Shown here in pieces: positions 1 to 9,800 of a DNA stretch of 64,000 nt; position 1 is the stretch's first letter, and each line of letters opens with the position of its first letter. Both the position numbers and the translations under genes were made by a program. The DNA comes from Planctomycetota bacterium (GTDB lineage Bacteria; Planctomycetota; Planctomycetia; Planctomycetales; Planctomycetaceae). The notes below the pieces were generated by a model that was given only the letters and a program-made list of their open reading frames with translations, had not been told where the DNA came from and made no database searches. The stretch lies in assembly GCA_030836185.1 (NCBI GenBank), contig JAURQH010000031.1, positions 62,001-126,000 on the forward strand. Reading direction: 5' to 3'.

Positions 1-1
1 G

Positions 2-334
2 GAAACACCTGTTTCGGGAAATACGGAAGACTCAGGCGAAACATTTGTGTTGCCGGCTCGGGCTGGGCAGGTTCCTGAAGAGTTTGTGTTTAAAGCGTCC
101 AAAGGCGAGGAAGCAGGAAGTGTTAGCCTTTCTCCCGAAGTGCTGAAGGATGTTCCTGAAGACCTCGATCTTTCGAGCGTCAATTGGTCGATCCCTGTCG
201 TGTTTTATCCCGATGGCAGTGGCAGCGATATTCGATTTGAATTGGAAGACGATCAGTCTCAATATGTTTCGTTCTCAGTAAGATCGCTGACGGGGACCGC
301 GTCTCTCTCCACCATCGCGAGGAGATCGCGATGA
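2..334 (+). CDS. Type II secretion pseudopilin, GspH-like (3' part only)
   Basis: The reading frame is open from base 2 and ends in a TGA that overlaps the ATG of the next pseudopilin gene (ATGA). Only the C-terminal part of about 110 residues is present, so the N-terminal methylation motif that would prove a pseudopilin lies outside the window. The visible part is a soluble, beta-rich domain with phrases such as VVFYPDGSGSD and ELEDDQSQYVSFSVRSLTG, which fit the C-terminal globular domain of GspH/FimT-type minor pseudopilins (PDGS is typical there). Position directly before GspI-, GspJ- and GspK-like genes supports the call. A general pseudopilin is the alternative. Confidence 0.65.
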   Translation, partial: ETPVSGNTEDSGETFVLPARAGQVPEEFVFKASKGEEAGSVSLSPEVLKDVPEDLDLSSVNWSIPVVFYPDGSGSDIRFELEDDQSQYVSFSVRSLTGTASLSTIARRSR

Positions 335-762
335 AACAGAACACGATACGCCGAAATAAGTCCGTATCTCGGTCGGCGTTTACACTCTTGGAAGTAGTGA
401 TTGCCGTGGCGATATTGCTCGGCTCGATCACAGCACTATTTCAATTGTTGACTCTTGGTCATCGATCATTGACGCAAGCACAGTTTCGGACTGATGCGGT
501 ATTGCTGGCAGATTTGAAGATGAACGAAGCCGTCGCTGGCATTATCACACTTCAATCGACCTCGGAAGATGAGTCTGAAGACTATCCGGGATGGTTGTGG
601 TCATTATCTGTGGACGATGCGGGTGTCGATGACTTATTGCAGGTCACTGTGACGGTGCGGCGAGAGGCAACTTCAGTGGCTGCCGAACATGAGTATTCTG
701 CAACACGATTCATTCGCGACCCACAAATCTTTCTGGATGCAGCCTTGGGAGAAGAATCATGA
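331..762 (+). CDS. gspI: Type II secretion minor pseudopilin, GspI-like
   Basis: A 143-residue protein with a prepilin N-terminus: basic leader, then SAFTLLEVVIAVAILLGSI. Cleavage by prepilin peptidase would fall before Phe, leaving Glu at position 5 of the mature protein; the residue before the cut is Ala rather than the usual Gly. One hydrophobic helix is followed by a small globular domain, the normal size for GspI. The gene overlaps the preceding gene by 4 bases and the following gene by 4 bases, as expected of a translationally coupled operon. GspI with GspJ and GspK forms the tip of the pseudopilus. The subunit letter is inferred from gene order and size. Confidence 0.75.
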   Translation: MKQNTIRRNKSVSRSAFTLLEVVIAVAILLGSITALFQLLTLGHRSLTQAQFRTDAVLLADLKMNEAVAGIITLQSTSEDESEDYPGWLWSLSVDDAGVDDLLQVTVTVRREATSVAAEHEYSATRFIRDPQIFLDAALGEES

Positions 763-1706
763 AACGATTCGGATTCCAAGCTCGCAAGGTCAGCCGTCGA
801 GGGATCAGTCTGCTCGAATTGCTCATTGCGTTAGGGTTGGGGATATTACTCATTGGCTCAGTGGGGGCGACATTAATTATCATCTTGCGGACGGAAGCGG
901 CTGGCCGACAAAAGATGGAACGCGCACAACTTGTGCGAGCACTTTATTTGAGAATGAGCGATGACCTGCGGGCGGTCACGTTTCTCGAAGAGTTTGCCAC
1001 CAACGAAGAGTCGAGCGATCAGTCTGCGGCAGAATCTGTCGATCAGGATGATATTGAATCGGAATTGGGAATTGAAGACAGCGAAGAATTTCTGTCTCCT
1101 TCAGAAGCCATTATGGAGAAAACAAACGGACTCTACGGCGATGAATCGTCGCTCGTGATATTTATTCATCGTCCCGCACGTTTGCCGGCTCGAATTGCCA
1201 CACAGTCGTCACTCTCTGAAGAGGATGAAGTGATCGATTCCGTGACGGATAGTGGTCTACGAACCGTCTCCTGGTATCTCAATGGAAGCTCTTCCATCGG
1301 CTCGTTAGTTGGCGAATCGGACATTTCATCAAGTTTGGTTGATAACCTGAGGTTTGATGACTCTGGCTCGGGCGGTCTTTCTCGGTTGGAGCAAGATGCG
1401 TTGGAAGTGAATTTCTCCGACGATGTGACCGACATCCTCGGGATTCAGGCAGAGTTATTAGCGCCTGAAATACAAATGGTCCAGTTTCGTTACTTTGATG
1501 GTGCAGATTGGGTGTCGCAGTGGGATTCTGCGATTCAGGAACGTCTGCCGAGTGCTGTGGAAGTCACGCTGACTTTTGAAGAAGTGGACGCTCAGGCAAA
1601 TCGTCTTCTGTTTGGAGAAGAACCGATTGGAGCAGAGAAGAATACGATGCGATTTGTGGTCGCGTTGTCGATGGCTCCTCCGCCATTAACGGAGGTGGAG
1701 TTATGA
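759..1706 (+). CDS. gspJ: Type II secretion minor pseudopilin, GspJ-like
   Basis: A 315-residue protein with the prepilin motif RRGISLLELLIALGLGILL: cleavage after Gly, Glu at mature position 5, then a hydrophobic helix. The rest is soluble and acidic, with an Asp/Glu/Ser-rich stretch at about residues 85-125 that is absent from typical GspJ (about 200 residues), so the protein is longer than usual. The C-terminal part (VQFRYFDGADWVSQWDS, LPSAVEVTL) carries the classic GspJ features. ATGA overlaps at both ends couple it to GspI and GspK. It would sit at the pseudopilus tip in the periplasm. Confidence 0.8.
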   Translation: MKRFGFQARKVSRRGISLLELLIALGLGILLIGSVGATLIIILRTEAAGRQKMERAQLVRALYLRMSDDLRAVTFLEEFATNEESSDQSAAESVDQDDIESELGIEDSEEFLSPSEAIMEKTNGLYGDESSLVIFIHRPARLPARIATQSSLSEEDEVIDSVTDSGLRTVSWYLNGSSSIGSLVGESDISSSLVDNLRFDDSGSGGLSRLEQDALEVNFSDDVTDILGIQAELLAPEIQMVQFRYFDGADWVSQWDSAIQERLPSAVEVTLTFEEVDAQANRLLFGEEPIGAEKNTMRFVVALSMAPPPLTEVEL

Positions 1707-3361
1707 AAAATCCAGATCGATCAGGCGGCACAATTCATCCTCGGCAAGGTTCCGCATTGCTGGCGGTTTTAGTGATCGTGGCCATGTTGTCACTGGCCGC
1801 TTATTCGTACTCGGAAGTGATGCTCTCAGAATATGAAGCGGCGATTCGAACGGGTCGTATGACCGAGTCTCGTTTATTAGCCGATTCGGGTGTGGAGTGG
1901 ACGTTGTCAGTTCTCAGCTTGATGAGTTCGGAAGAACCGCTCGATTTATTCAATAACCCGGAACAGTTTCACAAAGTTCTCGTTCAATCAGCGACTGAAG
2001 AACGACCAGCGGGCTATTTTTCAGTCGTGGCTCCGGTGACCGATGCGTCCTCCGAAACGGGCGTTCGCTTCGGATTACGCAATGAGTCGGCGAAAATAAA
2101 TCTGAATGCCTTGGCCAATAGTGGTCTCACAGAAGACGAGCTTCGCTTTTTTCTGATGCAAATCCCCGCGATGACAGAATCGGTGGCAGATGCAATTCTG
2201 GATTGGATTGATGCTGACACTGAAGTTCGTCCTTATGGTGCGGAATCGGAAGTTTATGCCAATTTCTCATCTCCCCGCACTCCCAAGAACGCGCCTTTAC
2301 TTTCTCTCGACGAACTGTTGGGAGTCGATGGCGTGACGGCAGAATTACTGTACGGTGAGGACACGAACCGCAATGGTTTGCTTGACTCGAATGAAGATGA
2401 TGCAGGAGCTTCGGAGCCATTTGATAACGCGGATGGTGTCCTTGATGCCGGTTGGTCAGACTATTTAACAGTGACATCCCGCGAGAATAATTTGCGGCTT
2501 GATGATAGTCCCAAGATCCCGCTGAATACAAACACGCTGACAGATCTTTACGATCAACTAGATGAGGAGTTTGGTGAAGAGGTGGCGACATTCGTGGTGG
2601 CCTATCGTATTTATGGTCCATCCAATCGCGATGAGTTTGATGTGACTCCTGTAGGTTTGTCGGGGGGAGATTCGACAGAACTTTCTCTCGATGATCAACA
2701 ACTTCTGGATGAACTGGCCGAAGGAATCGCAGACTCTATTGAAAATGGAGGTTCGGTGACTCGAAACGGCATGGACCTTTCCAAGGGGGGAAGTTTTGAA
2801 ATTCGCTCTCTCTATGATTTGATTGGTGCTGAAGTGATTGCCGACATGGATGGTGGAGAGCAAACGCTCATTAGTCCCTGGAGTAGCGATGCGGGTTCGT
2901 TACTGACGGCGTTTCCTATTATGGACGAGGCGTTTGGAGTTTTTGAAAACCCGACAATTGAGGGACGAATTAACATTAACGAAGCGAGATTCGAAACGTT
3001 AATGGGAATTCCGACAATGTCCGAGGAGACGGCGTCCGCCATTGTTTCCGCATCCGGTCAGATGTCGGTTGGAAATCCGAACCCGGATTTGGTGGCAACA
3101 CGATCAACCAATAGCTGGATTCTGGCTGAAGGGATTGTTGACCTGGAAACGATGAGGCAGCTCGATCCTTTCATCACGGCAGGAGGCGATATTCTGACAG
3201 CACAAGTCGTCGGGTATTTTGGCAGAACAGGAATTTCTACGAGACTGAAGGTGACGATTGATGCGTCCGTTTTTCCTCCCAAACTTCTCTCAATCAGTGA
3301 CTATTCGCGATTAGGGCCTGGATATTCGATTTACGACTGGCAACAGGAGCTGAATGAGTGA
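1703..3361 (+). CDS. gspK: Type II secretion minor pseudopilin, GspK-like
   Basis: A 552-residue protein. The N-terminus GSALLAVLVIVAMLSL is GspK-like: prepilin cleavage after Gly but no Glu at position 5, the known peculiarity of this subunit. The phrases KINLNALANSGL and VADAILDWIDAD followed by GAESEVY match the SAM-like region of GspK. An Asp-rich loop (DTNRNGLLDSNEDD, near residue 220) looks like an EF-hand or dockerin calcium site, in keeping with calcium binding by GspK. It is larger than the usual 320-residue protein. The start overlaps gspJ by 4 bases; a gap of about 120 bases follows before the next gene. Confidence 0.8.
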   Translation: MKNPDRSGGTIHPRQGSALLAVLVIVAMLSLAAYSYSEVMLSEYEAAIRTGRMTESRLLADSGVEWTLSVLSLMSSEEPLDLFNNPEQFHKVLVQSATEERPAGYFSVVAPVTDASSETGVRFGLRNESAKINLNALANSGLTEDELRFFLMQIPAMTESVADAILDWIDADTEVRPYGAESEVYANFSSPRTPKNAPLLSLDELLGVDGVTAELLYGEDTNRNGLLDSNEDDAGASEPFDNADGVLDAGWSDYLTVTSRENNLRLDDSPKIPLNTNTLTDLYDQLDEEFGEEVATFVVAYRIYGPSNRDEFDVTPVGLSGGDSTELSLDDQQLLDELAEGIADSIENGGSVTRNGMDLSKGGSFEIRSLYDLIGAEVIADMDGGEQTLISPWSSDAGSLLTAFPIMDEAFGVFENPTIEGRININEARFETLMGIPTMSEETASAIVSASGQMSVGNPNPDLVATRSTNSWILAEGIVDLETMRQLDPFITAGGDILTAQVVGYFGRTGISTRLKVTIDASVFPPKLLSISDYSRLGPGYSIYDWQQELNE

Positions 3362-3483
3362 GTCGGATATCGATTATACCGATTAAGAACGGAGCAAATC
3401 CCTGTTCCACTCTGATCGGCGATACCTAACAGTCAGTTCGGTGTTAAAATAGAGTAACCGTTTCTCTTACGAGACAGCAACTT

Positions 3484-4947
3484 ATGGCAGATACCTTAAT
3501 TCTTAACTGGTCACGACAGGGCGTGATTGCCGTTTCGGCATCAACGAGTGGTCAGTCTGTGCGCGTCCGTAATACCGACGAATTGACTTGGCCCGATACG
3601 GCAACTCCTCAAAAGGCTCCCAAAGCGGCCGGTGAGTCTCTCAAGGCATTCCTGCGGCAAGCGGGAATGCAAGCCGATTCTGCGCTGGTTTGTTTGCCCC
3701 GAGAACAAGCCGTGATTCGGTCGCTCGATGTTCCTAATGTCCCCGAAGAAGAGCTGGCTGAACTTGTTCATTTGCAAGCCGCTACGAAATCGTCACAACC
3801 TATCGACCAATTGATGATCGATTTTTTACCACAACCGGTTCGGTCGGATCGTGAATTGGGTTCAGTGTTGGCGGCGACATTGTCGCGTTCGACGGGTGAT
3901 GCGATCCGCAAGACATTGGAGGCCGCCGACCTCGAACTTTCAGGAATCGGACTTTCCAGTGTTGGTTTGGCGGAAATGAGTCACGGGTTTCATCCGGTTA
4001 AGTCAGGGCAGGTGCTGGTTGCAGCTTGTCTACAGGATTCTCGTCTGGAAGTCGCATTGGCACGCGATAACGTCCTTCAGATGTTGCAGACTTCGACATT
4101 GGCAGAAGTGACCAGTGAAGGGGTTGCCGCTGAGTTGAGAAGAATGATGATTGCCGCGCAGCAGTCGATGGGGGAGTTTACAGCCGGGCATACCGTCTTG
4201 TTTGTATCGCCGGAAGCGATGGCAACTCTTGCCGATTTGCGTTCTTTAGCGGTGGATGATTTGACGATTCTGACGTTGGACGATTTGCCACAAGTTAAAC
4301 TTGCCGGGCCGCTTCCCGAGTCGTTAGATTCCTCTCGATTAGTGGCCCCACTGGGGTTGTTGCTGAATCGTTCGCACAAAACTTTTCCCGGGATCGATTT
4401 TCAATATCCTCGAAAGAAGCTGATTGCTAAAGATGATTCGCGTCGAAAGATGGCGATTTATGCCGCCGGTGCAGTGACTCTGCTTTCGTTGGGATACTAT
4501 CAATTTCATTCTTATTCTCGCAATCTCGATGCTCAAATCTCTCAGTTGCAACTCGATGAATCGACTTTGAAGTCGGGGTTAGCGGTGGGAAAACCGGTGC
4601 TGGAATCTGATGAACAATTGCAGGAGTGGCTGGCTCGTGATGTTCACATGTTGCAAGAACTTGATCTCGTGCAGCAGACCCTCCCTGGAACTCAGACGAC
4701 GTATTTGAACGATTTTCAGTTTGATGTGGCTTTGGGAAAAAGTTTGGCCAAAGCCCGAGCAGAAGGACAAGCCACGGATCGGAATGTGGTGGAAGAAGTC
4801 TATGGAGAGTTCAATGCGGCTGGTTTTCATGTTACTCCGGCAGCGATTAAAAATGGACGCAGAGATTCTGAATACCCCGTCGAATTTGAGTTGAACTTGG
4901 AACGTTCTGTTGAACCGCAAAAAACAACGAACGCTCCTCGTTCGTAG
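3484..4947 (+). CDS. GspL/PilM-like inner-membrane platform protein
   Basis: A 487-residue protein. The N-terminal ~310 residues form an actin-like (PilM/GspL cytoplasmic) domain, with DSALVCLPREQAVIRSLDVP resembling the conserved PilM segment. A transmembrane helix follows (MAIYAAGAVTLLSLGYYQF, about residues 320-340), then a helical periplasmic tail of about 140 residues. This is the GspL topology, in which the cytoplasmic part contacts the secretion ATPase. The next gene begins 12 bases after the stop and encodes a GspM-like partner, which strengthens the assignment. The type IV pilus homologue PilM is the alternative, but PilM alone lacks the membrane helix. Confidence 0.7.
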   Translation: MADTLILNWSRQGVIAVSASTSGQSVRVRNTDELTWPDTATPQKAPKAAGESLKAFLRQAGMQADSALVCLPREQAVIRSLDVPNVPEEELAELVHLQAATKSSQPIDQLMIDFLPQPVRSDRELGSVLAATLSRSTGDAIRKTLEAADLELSGIGLSSVGLAEMSHGFHPVKSGQVLVAACLQDSRLEVALARDNVLQMLQTSTLAEVTSEGVAAELRRMMIAAQQSMGEFTAGHTVLFVSPEAMATLADLRSLAVDDLTILTLDDLPQVKLAGPLPESLDSSRLVAPLGLLLNRSHKTFPGIDFQYPRKKLIAKDDSRRKMAIYAAGAVTLLSLGYYQFHSYSRNLDAQISQLQLDESTLKSGLAVGKPVLESDEQLQEWLARDVHMLQELDLVQQTLPGTQTTYLNDFQFDVALGKSLAKARAEGQATDRNVVEEVYGEFNAAGFHVTPAAIKNGRRDSEYPVEFELNLERSVEPQKTTNAPRS

Positions 4948-4959
4948 GTTGAATTGATT

Positions 4960-6648
4960 ATGAATCAACGTGAGAAAAAACTAGCAATCTTCTTCGGAAT
5001 TGTGATCCTCTATTGGTGGGGGAAACCAATTTTCGAGCGAACATTTGTCGAACCGATTGATCTCAAAAAAACCGAAGTCCAAACGCTGCTCGATTCTGTC
5101 GACACTCTTGAAATCCGCGATATGCGGCTACTCGCCGCAAAAACACGAGTCGTGAATGCAACGCGGATGGCACTTCCGCCGGAGGAGCTTGTCGCCCAAC
5201 GTCTGTATCAGGAATGGGTGACCGAATTGGCACATATTTATCAGTTTCAGGATCTGGAAGTGAAGCCAGAAGGTCGCTCTTCTCGCGGTAAGGTTTACAC
5301 TTCGGTTCGCGTCGGCTTAACGGCTGAGGCCAGTTACGAGCAAATCTGCCGGTTTTTAGCGGCCTTTGAAAACGCCGCCATTCTTCACCGAGTCTCGGGA
5401 CTGCATTTGGAATGTAATGAGCATCGTGGAAATCCGTTGGTCGAAATTTCTTTGTCTGCTGAAGCTTTGGCACTTCCCGACAGTCCGATGCGGGAAACGA
5501 TTTTTCCTCGTTTTCGATTGAATCAGGTCGTGAGTGAGACGGCAGTCTCTTTCTCTCCCAAAGAAACGAAAGGATTCCCGAAAGATCAAGCATTTCTGGT
5601 CCGAATCGGGGGTGAGTTAATTCAGGTTCTTCCCAAAGCTACCAATAAATGGACACTCAAACGTGGCTTCGAGGGAACCATCCCAGTCAATCACGAGCCC
5701 GGTGAAGAAGTCGAACTCTTCTCCTTGCGGACTGATCGCCCCCTCATTTCTGAACAGGAAATGCAGCGTATTATTGCTGAGAATTTCTTTGTGAAGCCTG
5801 CTCCTCCCGTGGAGTATGAGCCTCGTTGGAATTCAGTCGGTAATCAGGTTGCCTTGCGTGGTCGTCCATTCAAGTTGCAACTGAAAGCGGAAGGGTTTGC
5901 ACCTGAAACCTCGCCACGTAAGTATTCGATTGAGGGGAAGATTCCAGCAGGCTTGGCGTTGGATGAACGCACGGGGGAGATTAAATGGGAACCTGACACG
6001 ACAGTTGAGATGGGGGAGTATCCGTTAGAGCTTGCCGTTCATGTTGAAGGTGAATCGGAACCACGATTTGAGGAGAAGGTTCTTCTGACCGTTCGCGACC
6101 CCAACTTGTCTCCCGAGATTTCAGAAGTGGAGCCACAGGTTGTGCTCCCCGGTGCCGAATACAAGTTGAAATTGGAAGCCATCGATATTGAAACAGCGCC
6201 GGAAGAACTTACCTTTTCTGTTCAGGGTGAGCTTCCCGTCGGTGCCAGCTTTAATGGTGAATCCGGTGTGTTGACCTGGACGCCACCCGTGGTCGCACTT
6301 CCTGAAGAGTTTGAAATCAGTTTTACGGTGACTGACAAAGGTGAACCGGCTGAAAGTTCGAACCGAAAAATCAAGTTCAACATTATTGAAGACTTTACTC
6401 GTGATACGGTTCTGACCGGCATTGTCAAACCTGACGACGACATGAAAGCGATGTTCTATAATCGAGCGGAAAATATCAGCACCACCCTGAGAGAAGGGGA
6501 TGATTTTGAACTCTCTGGTGTCAAAGGAATGGTCATGATGATAGGTCGTGATTTTATACTCTGGCAATCGGGTGACTCATTATGGCAATTAAAGCTGGGA
6601 CAGACTCTCTCTGATCGTAGCCAAGCTCAAATTCCCGGAACGGAGTAA
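4960..6648 (+). CDS. GspM-like protein fused to Ig-like and GspC/PilP-like domains
   Basis: A 562-residue membrane protein. An in-frame TTG lies 6 bases upstream; ATG at 4960 is preferred. Order: short cytoplasmic N-terminus; one transmembrane helix (LAIFFGIVILYWWG); a periplasmic coiled-coil/ferredoxin-like region resembling GspM/PilO (about 35-185); an unassigned beta domain (about 195-255); two putative Ig repeats of the He_PIG type (IPAGLALDERTGEIKWEPD and LPVGASFNGESGVLTWTPP, about 300-480); and a C-terminal domain (about 485-555) whose pattern (TGIVKPDDDMKAMFYN, REGDDFELSGVKGMVMMIG) recalls the GspC HR/PilP fold that docks on the secretin. The secretin is encoded next. The GspC-like reading is inference. 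Confidence 0.65.
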   Translation: MNQREKKLAIFFGIVILYWWGKPIFERTFVEPIDLKKTEVQTLLDSVDTLEIRDMRLLAAKTRVVNATRMALPPEELVAQRLYQEWVTELAHIYQFQDLEVKPEGRSSRGKVYTSVRVGLTAEASYEQICRFLAAFENAAILHRVSGLHLECNEHRGNPLVEISLSAEALALPDSPMRETIFPRFRLNQVVSETAVSFSPKETKGFPKDQAFLVRIGGELIQVLPKATNKWTLKRGFEGTIPVNHEPGEEVELFSLRTDRPLISEQEMQRIIAENFFVKPAPPVEYEPRWNSVGNQVALRGRPFKLQLKAEGFAPETSPRKYSIEGKIPAGLALDERTGEIKWEPDTTVEMGEYPLELAVHVEGESEPRFEEKVLLTVRDPNLSPEISEVEPQVVLPGAEYKLKLEAIDIETAPEELTFSVQGELPVGASFNGESGVLTWTPPVVALPEEFEISFTVTDKGEPAESSNRKIKFNIIEDFTRDTVLTGIVKPDDDMKAMFYNRAENISTTLREGDDFELSGVKGMVMMIGRDFILWQSGDSLWQLKLGQTLSDRSQAQIPGTE

Positions 6649-6870
6649 ATCGGGTACTGGTGGATACTTCGTAACTAATGGAATGCTATGGGGATAGATC
6701 TACGCTCGTCTCCTGAAGAGTTTTGTGATTCTCGCTTTGAATCGCTCTTCCTGCTCATCTGGCTGTCAAGATATGCCGATAATAAGAGTAAGAACGGTTG
6801 TAACGACTCCCCCGTCCGCTGACCGTTGCATATCGTTTACCCCCCCCCCTCATGTCGGAAAGGGATATCC

Positions 6871-9800
6871 GTGTGGAATTCAGCTCATTATCGATCTCGT
6901 AGATGGCTGCGCGGCCTGTTCGCAGGCGGTCTTTGCGTCTGTGGATTAGGTGTGGCATTGGCCGGTCCGTTTGATGTTGTTAAATTTCCCATTCAACGTG
7001 CGCAGACTCCAACAACTGTTGGCAACTCAGAGATCAACCTTCCTGCGAAACCGCTCCGTTTGAATTATCAGAATTCGAGTTGGGAAAAAGTTCTCAATAA
7101 TTTGGCCGATGAGAGTGGTTCTACTTTAGTGATGAAAGATACGCCCACGGGGCGTTTCTCACGTCGTGATGGTAATCAATATGCTCTCGATGAAGCGGTT
7201 CGAGTCTTAAATTATTCGCTCGAAAAAGAAGGCTTTCGACTGATCAAACAGGATGACTATTTGATTGTCATCAAGCTAGAAGACGTTCGCACTCGCTATG
7301 AACGATCGACAGTTGCACAACCAACTGCAAAATATCCAACTAAAAAACAAGGGGCAATAGAGCCGGGTGAGATGTATCGATGGAGTTCAACTTTAATCAG
7401 TCCGAATGGAAAAATCACTCCGGATGGCAATCAGAAGGAGGAAGTGCCTCAAGAAATACATCAGCTCAGTCATCAAGTCCCTTTGGGGGAATTGGAAAAA
7501 TCGCTACCTTATCAGCCCGTGATTAATATTAAAACAAGCCTTAATACCAGACATCCGGCATTGGATGTTGCACGGATATTCTATGAAAGTTTTGGAAAGA
7601 AAGCACAACTCGTTCGTACAGGACCGGATGGGCTTCCTTCTTTTCTTCTCACACAACATAAGACGATCGAAGACTCAGATATTCTCTTAGCTATCGGTAT
7701 CGACTCGGATGAGAATCGACTGGTTTTGGAGGGACCTGAAGCAGCGACTCGAGAAGCTAAACAAGCAATTGAGTTGATTCAACGATCAGTTGATAATTCT
7801 GATGAGGTTTTAAAGATTGTTCCTTCGTCGGTTGATGTGAGTAAATTAGCGAAAACGCTCGAACCTTCGATGAACCGACTTTTGGCAATGCATGCTCAGC
7901 AAGCCGCCCAAGAACAAGGGATTGAACAAGGGATTGATCCCACTCAGATCAAGGCTGATGGAAATCCACTCGGTGCCGAACTCCGCAGCGATGTGACCGT
8001 GCAAGCCATGCCCGATCTGGGTGTGTTGATATTGAGTGGTAATGAAAAAGACGTTGAGGCGGTGATGGCGGTGATTGAAGAAATCGAGAAACTCTCGGTG
8101 GGAACCGCACCCGCGATTCAATTGCTGATTTTACAGCATGTCGATGCGACGCAGCTTTCTGCGCTGATGGCGAGTGTGTACGAAGATTTGACCGCCCGGA
8201 AACCGGGTGCTGCTACTGAGACACCTCAGGGGGCGGCAGAACGATCCAAGGTGACGTTTATTCCCGTAACAAAACCCAACGCCTTGATTATTCTGGCTCC
8301 TGAGGCAGACATTCCGTCGATTCTCGAATTGGCTGAAGAGCTGGATCAACCCGTTGATCCACTGACTGAGTTCGAAGTGTTTGCATTGAAGAGTGCCATC
8401 GCCACGCAAGTCGCCGAGTTGGTGACCAACTTCTTTGCTGATCGTGAAAGTCTCGGCGGGACAGTGACAGCGTTTGCAGATGTCCGATCAAACTCATTGA
8501 TTGTACGTGCTCGTCCTCGCGATCTCGAAGAAGCCTCGGCACTCATTCGTAAGATAGACCGTGATGCGTCGGGAGCGATGAATCAATTGAAAGTGATCCC
8601 GCTCAAGAATTCCGTCGCACAAGAGCTAGCCGATGTGATTAACTCGGCGTTTCAGTCTTTGCAATTACCGCAAGGTCAAGACAGTCAGCTTGGTGGTGCC
8701 GGAGCCTTCAATCTTGGGGGGACTGGTGAAAGCAGTACGCAATTACGCGAAATCAAGTCGTTGGCGGTTGAGTTCTTGGCGTCCTCCGGTGGGAAAGACG
8801 AACTCATTCGCTCTGGGATACTTGCCGACATTCGTGTCACTGCGGATTCTCGCATCAATAGCCTGATTGTTACGGCTCCCGGACGCAGTATGAAACTGAT
8901 GCTGGCATTGATTGAGCGACTCGATCAGATTCCTTCGAGCATCGCCGAAATCAAGGTCTTTACGTTACGCAACAGTGATGCGACGCAGGCGGTAGATTTG
9001 TTGAATTCCCTGTTCGCTCAAACAACAACGGGTGGGGGTGGTGGAGGATTTAACAACAATTCGACACAATCTTCACAAGGCTTGCAAATTGCCGGTGCGA
9101 CCGATGTGAGTAATACACTTGTATCACTACGGTTTTCGGCCGATGTTCGCACAAATAGTGTGGTGGCCGTTGGTGGTGCTGATTCACTGAAGGTGGTGGA
9201 AGCCATTTTGTTGCGACTTGATGAAGATGATTTGCGTCAACGTCAAACGACCGTGATTAAATTAAAAAACAGTCCTGCTGCTGATGTCTCGGAAGCCGTC
9301 AACCAGTTTCTCGACTCTCAACGAGAATTGGCCGAAGCGCAACCCGACTTGATCAGTAATATCGAACTACTCGAACAAGAGATCATTGTGGTGCCGGAAG
9401 CGGTGACGAACAGCCTTCTTGTCAGTGCGACTCCTCGATACTTCAACATCATCCAAAATATGGTCGCTCGACTTGATGAGGCTCCACCTCAAGTGATTAT
9501 TCAAGCCTTGCTGGTTGAAGTTGAACTTGAGAATACCGATGAGTTTGGTATTGAATTGGGTCTACAAGAATCCATCTTGTTCGACCGCAGTGTTACGGAC
9601 GCCATGACGGGTGCTCTCTCTCCCGGTTTTCTGTTTAACTCGGTCAACTTGGGGAACGCCAACAATGGCAATCCCAATACCGTTGGCGGTCAAGGATTGA
9701 GCAATTTTGGTGTGGGACGTTCCAACAATGATTTAGGATTTGGTGGATTGGTGCTTTCGGCAAGTTCCGAGAATATCAGTGTTTTGATTCGTGCATTAGC

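Noticed and set aside
5063-5593. 176-codon minus-strand frame inside the GspM-like gene
   Set aside because: Shadow of a well-supported plus-strand gene; composition (Arg/Pro/Ser-rich) is typical of an antisense frame.
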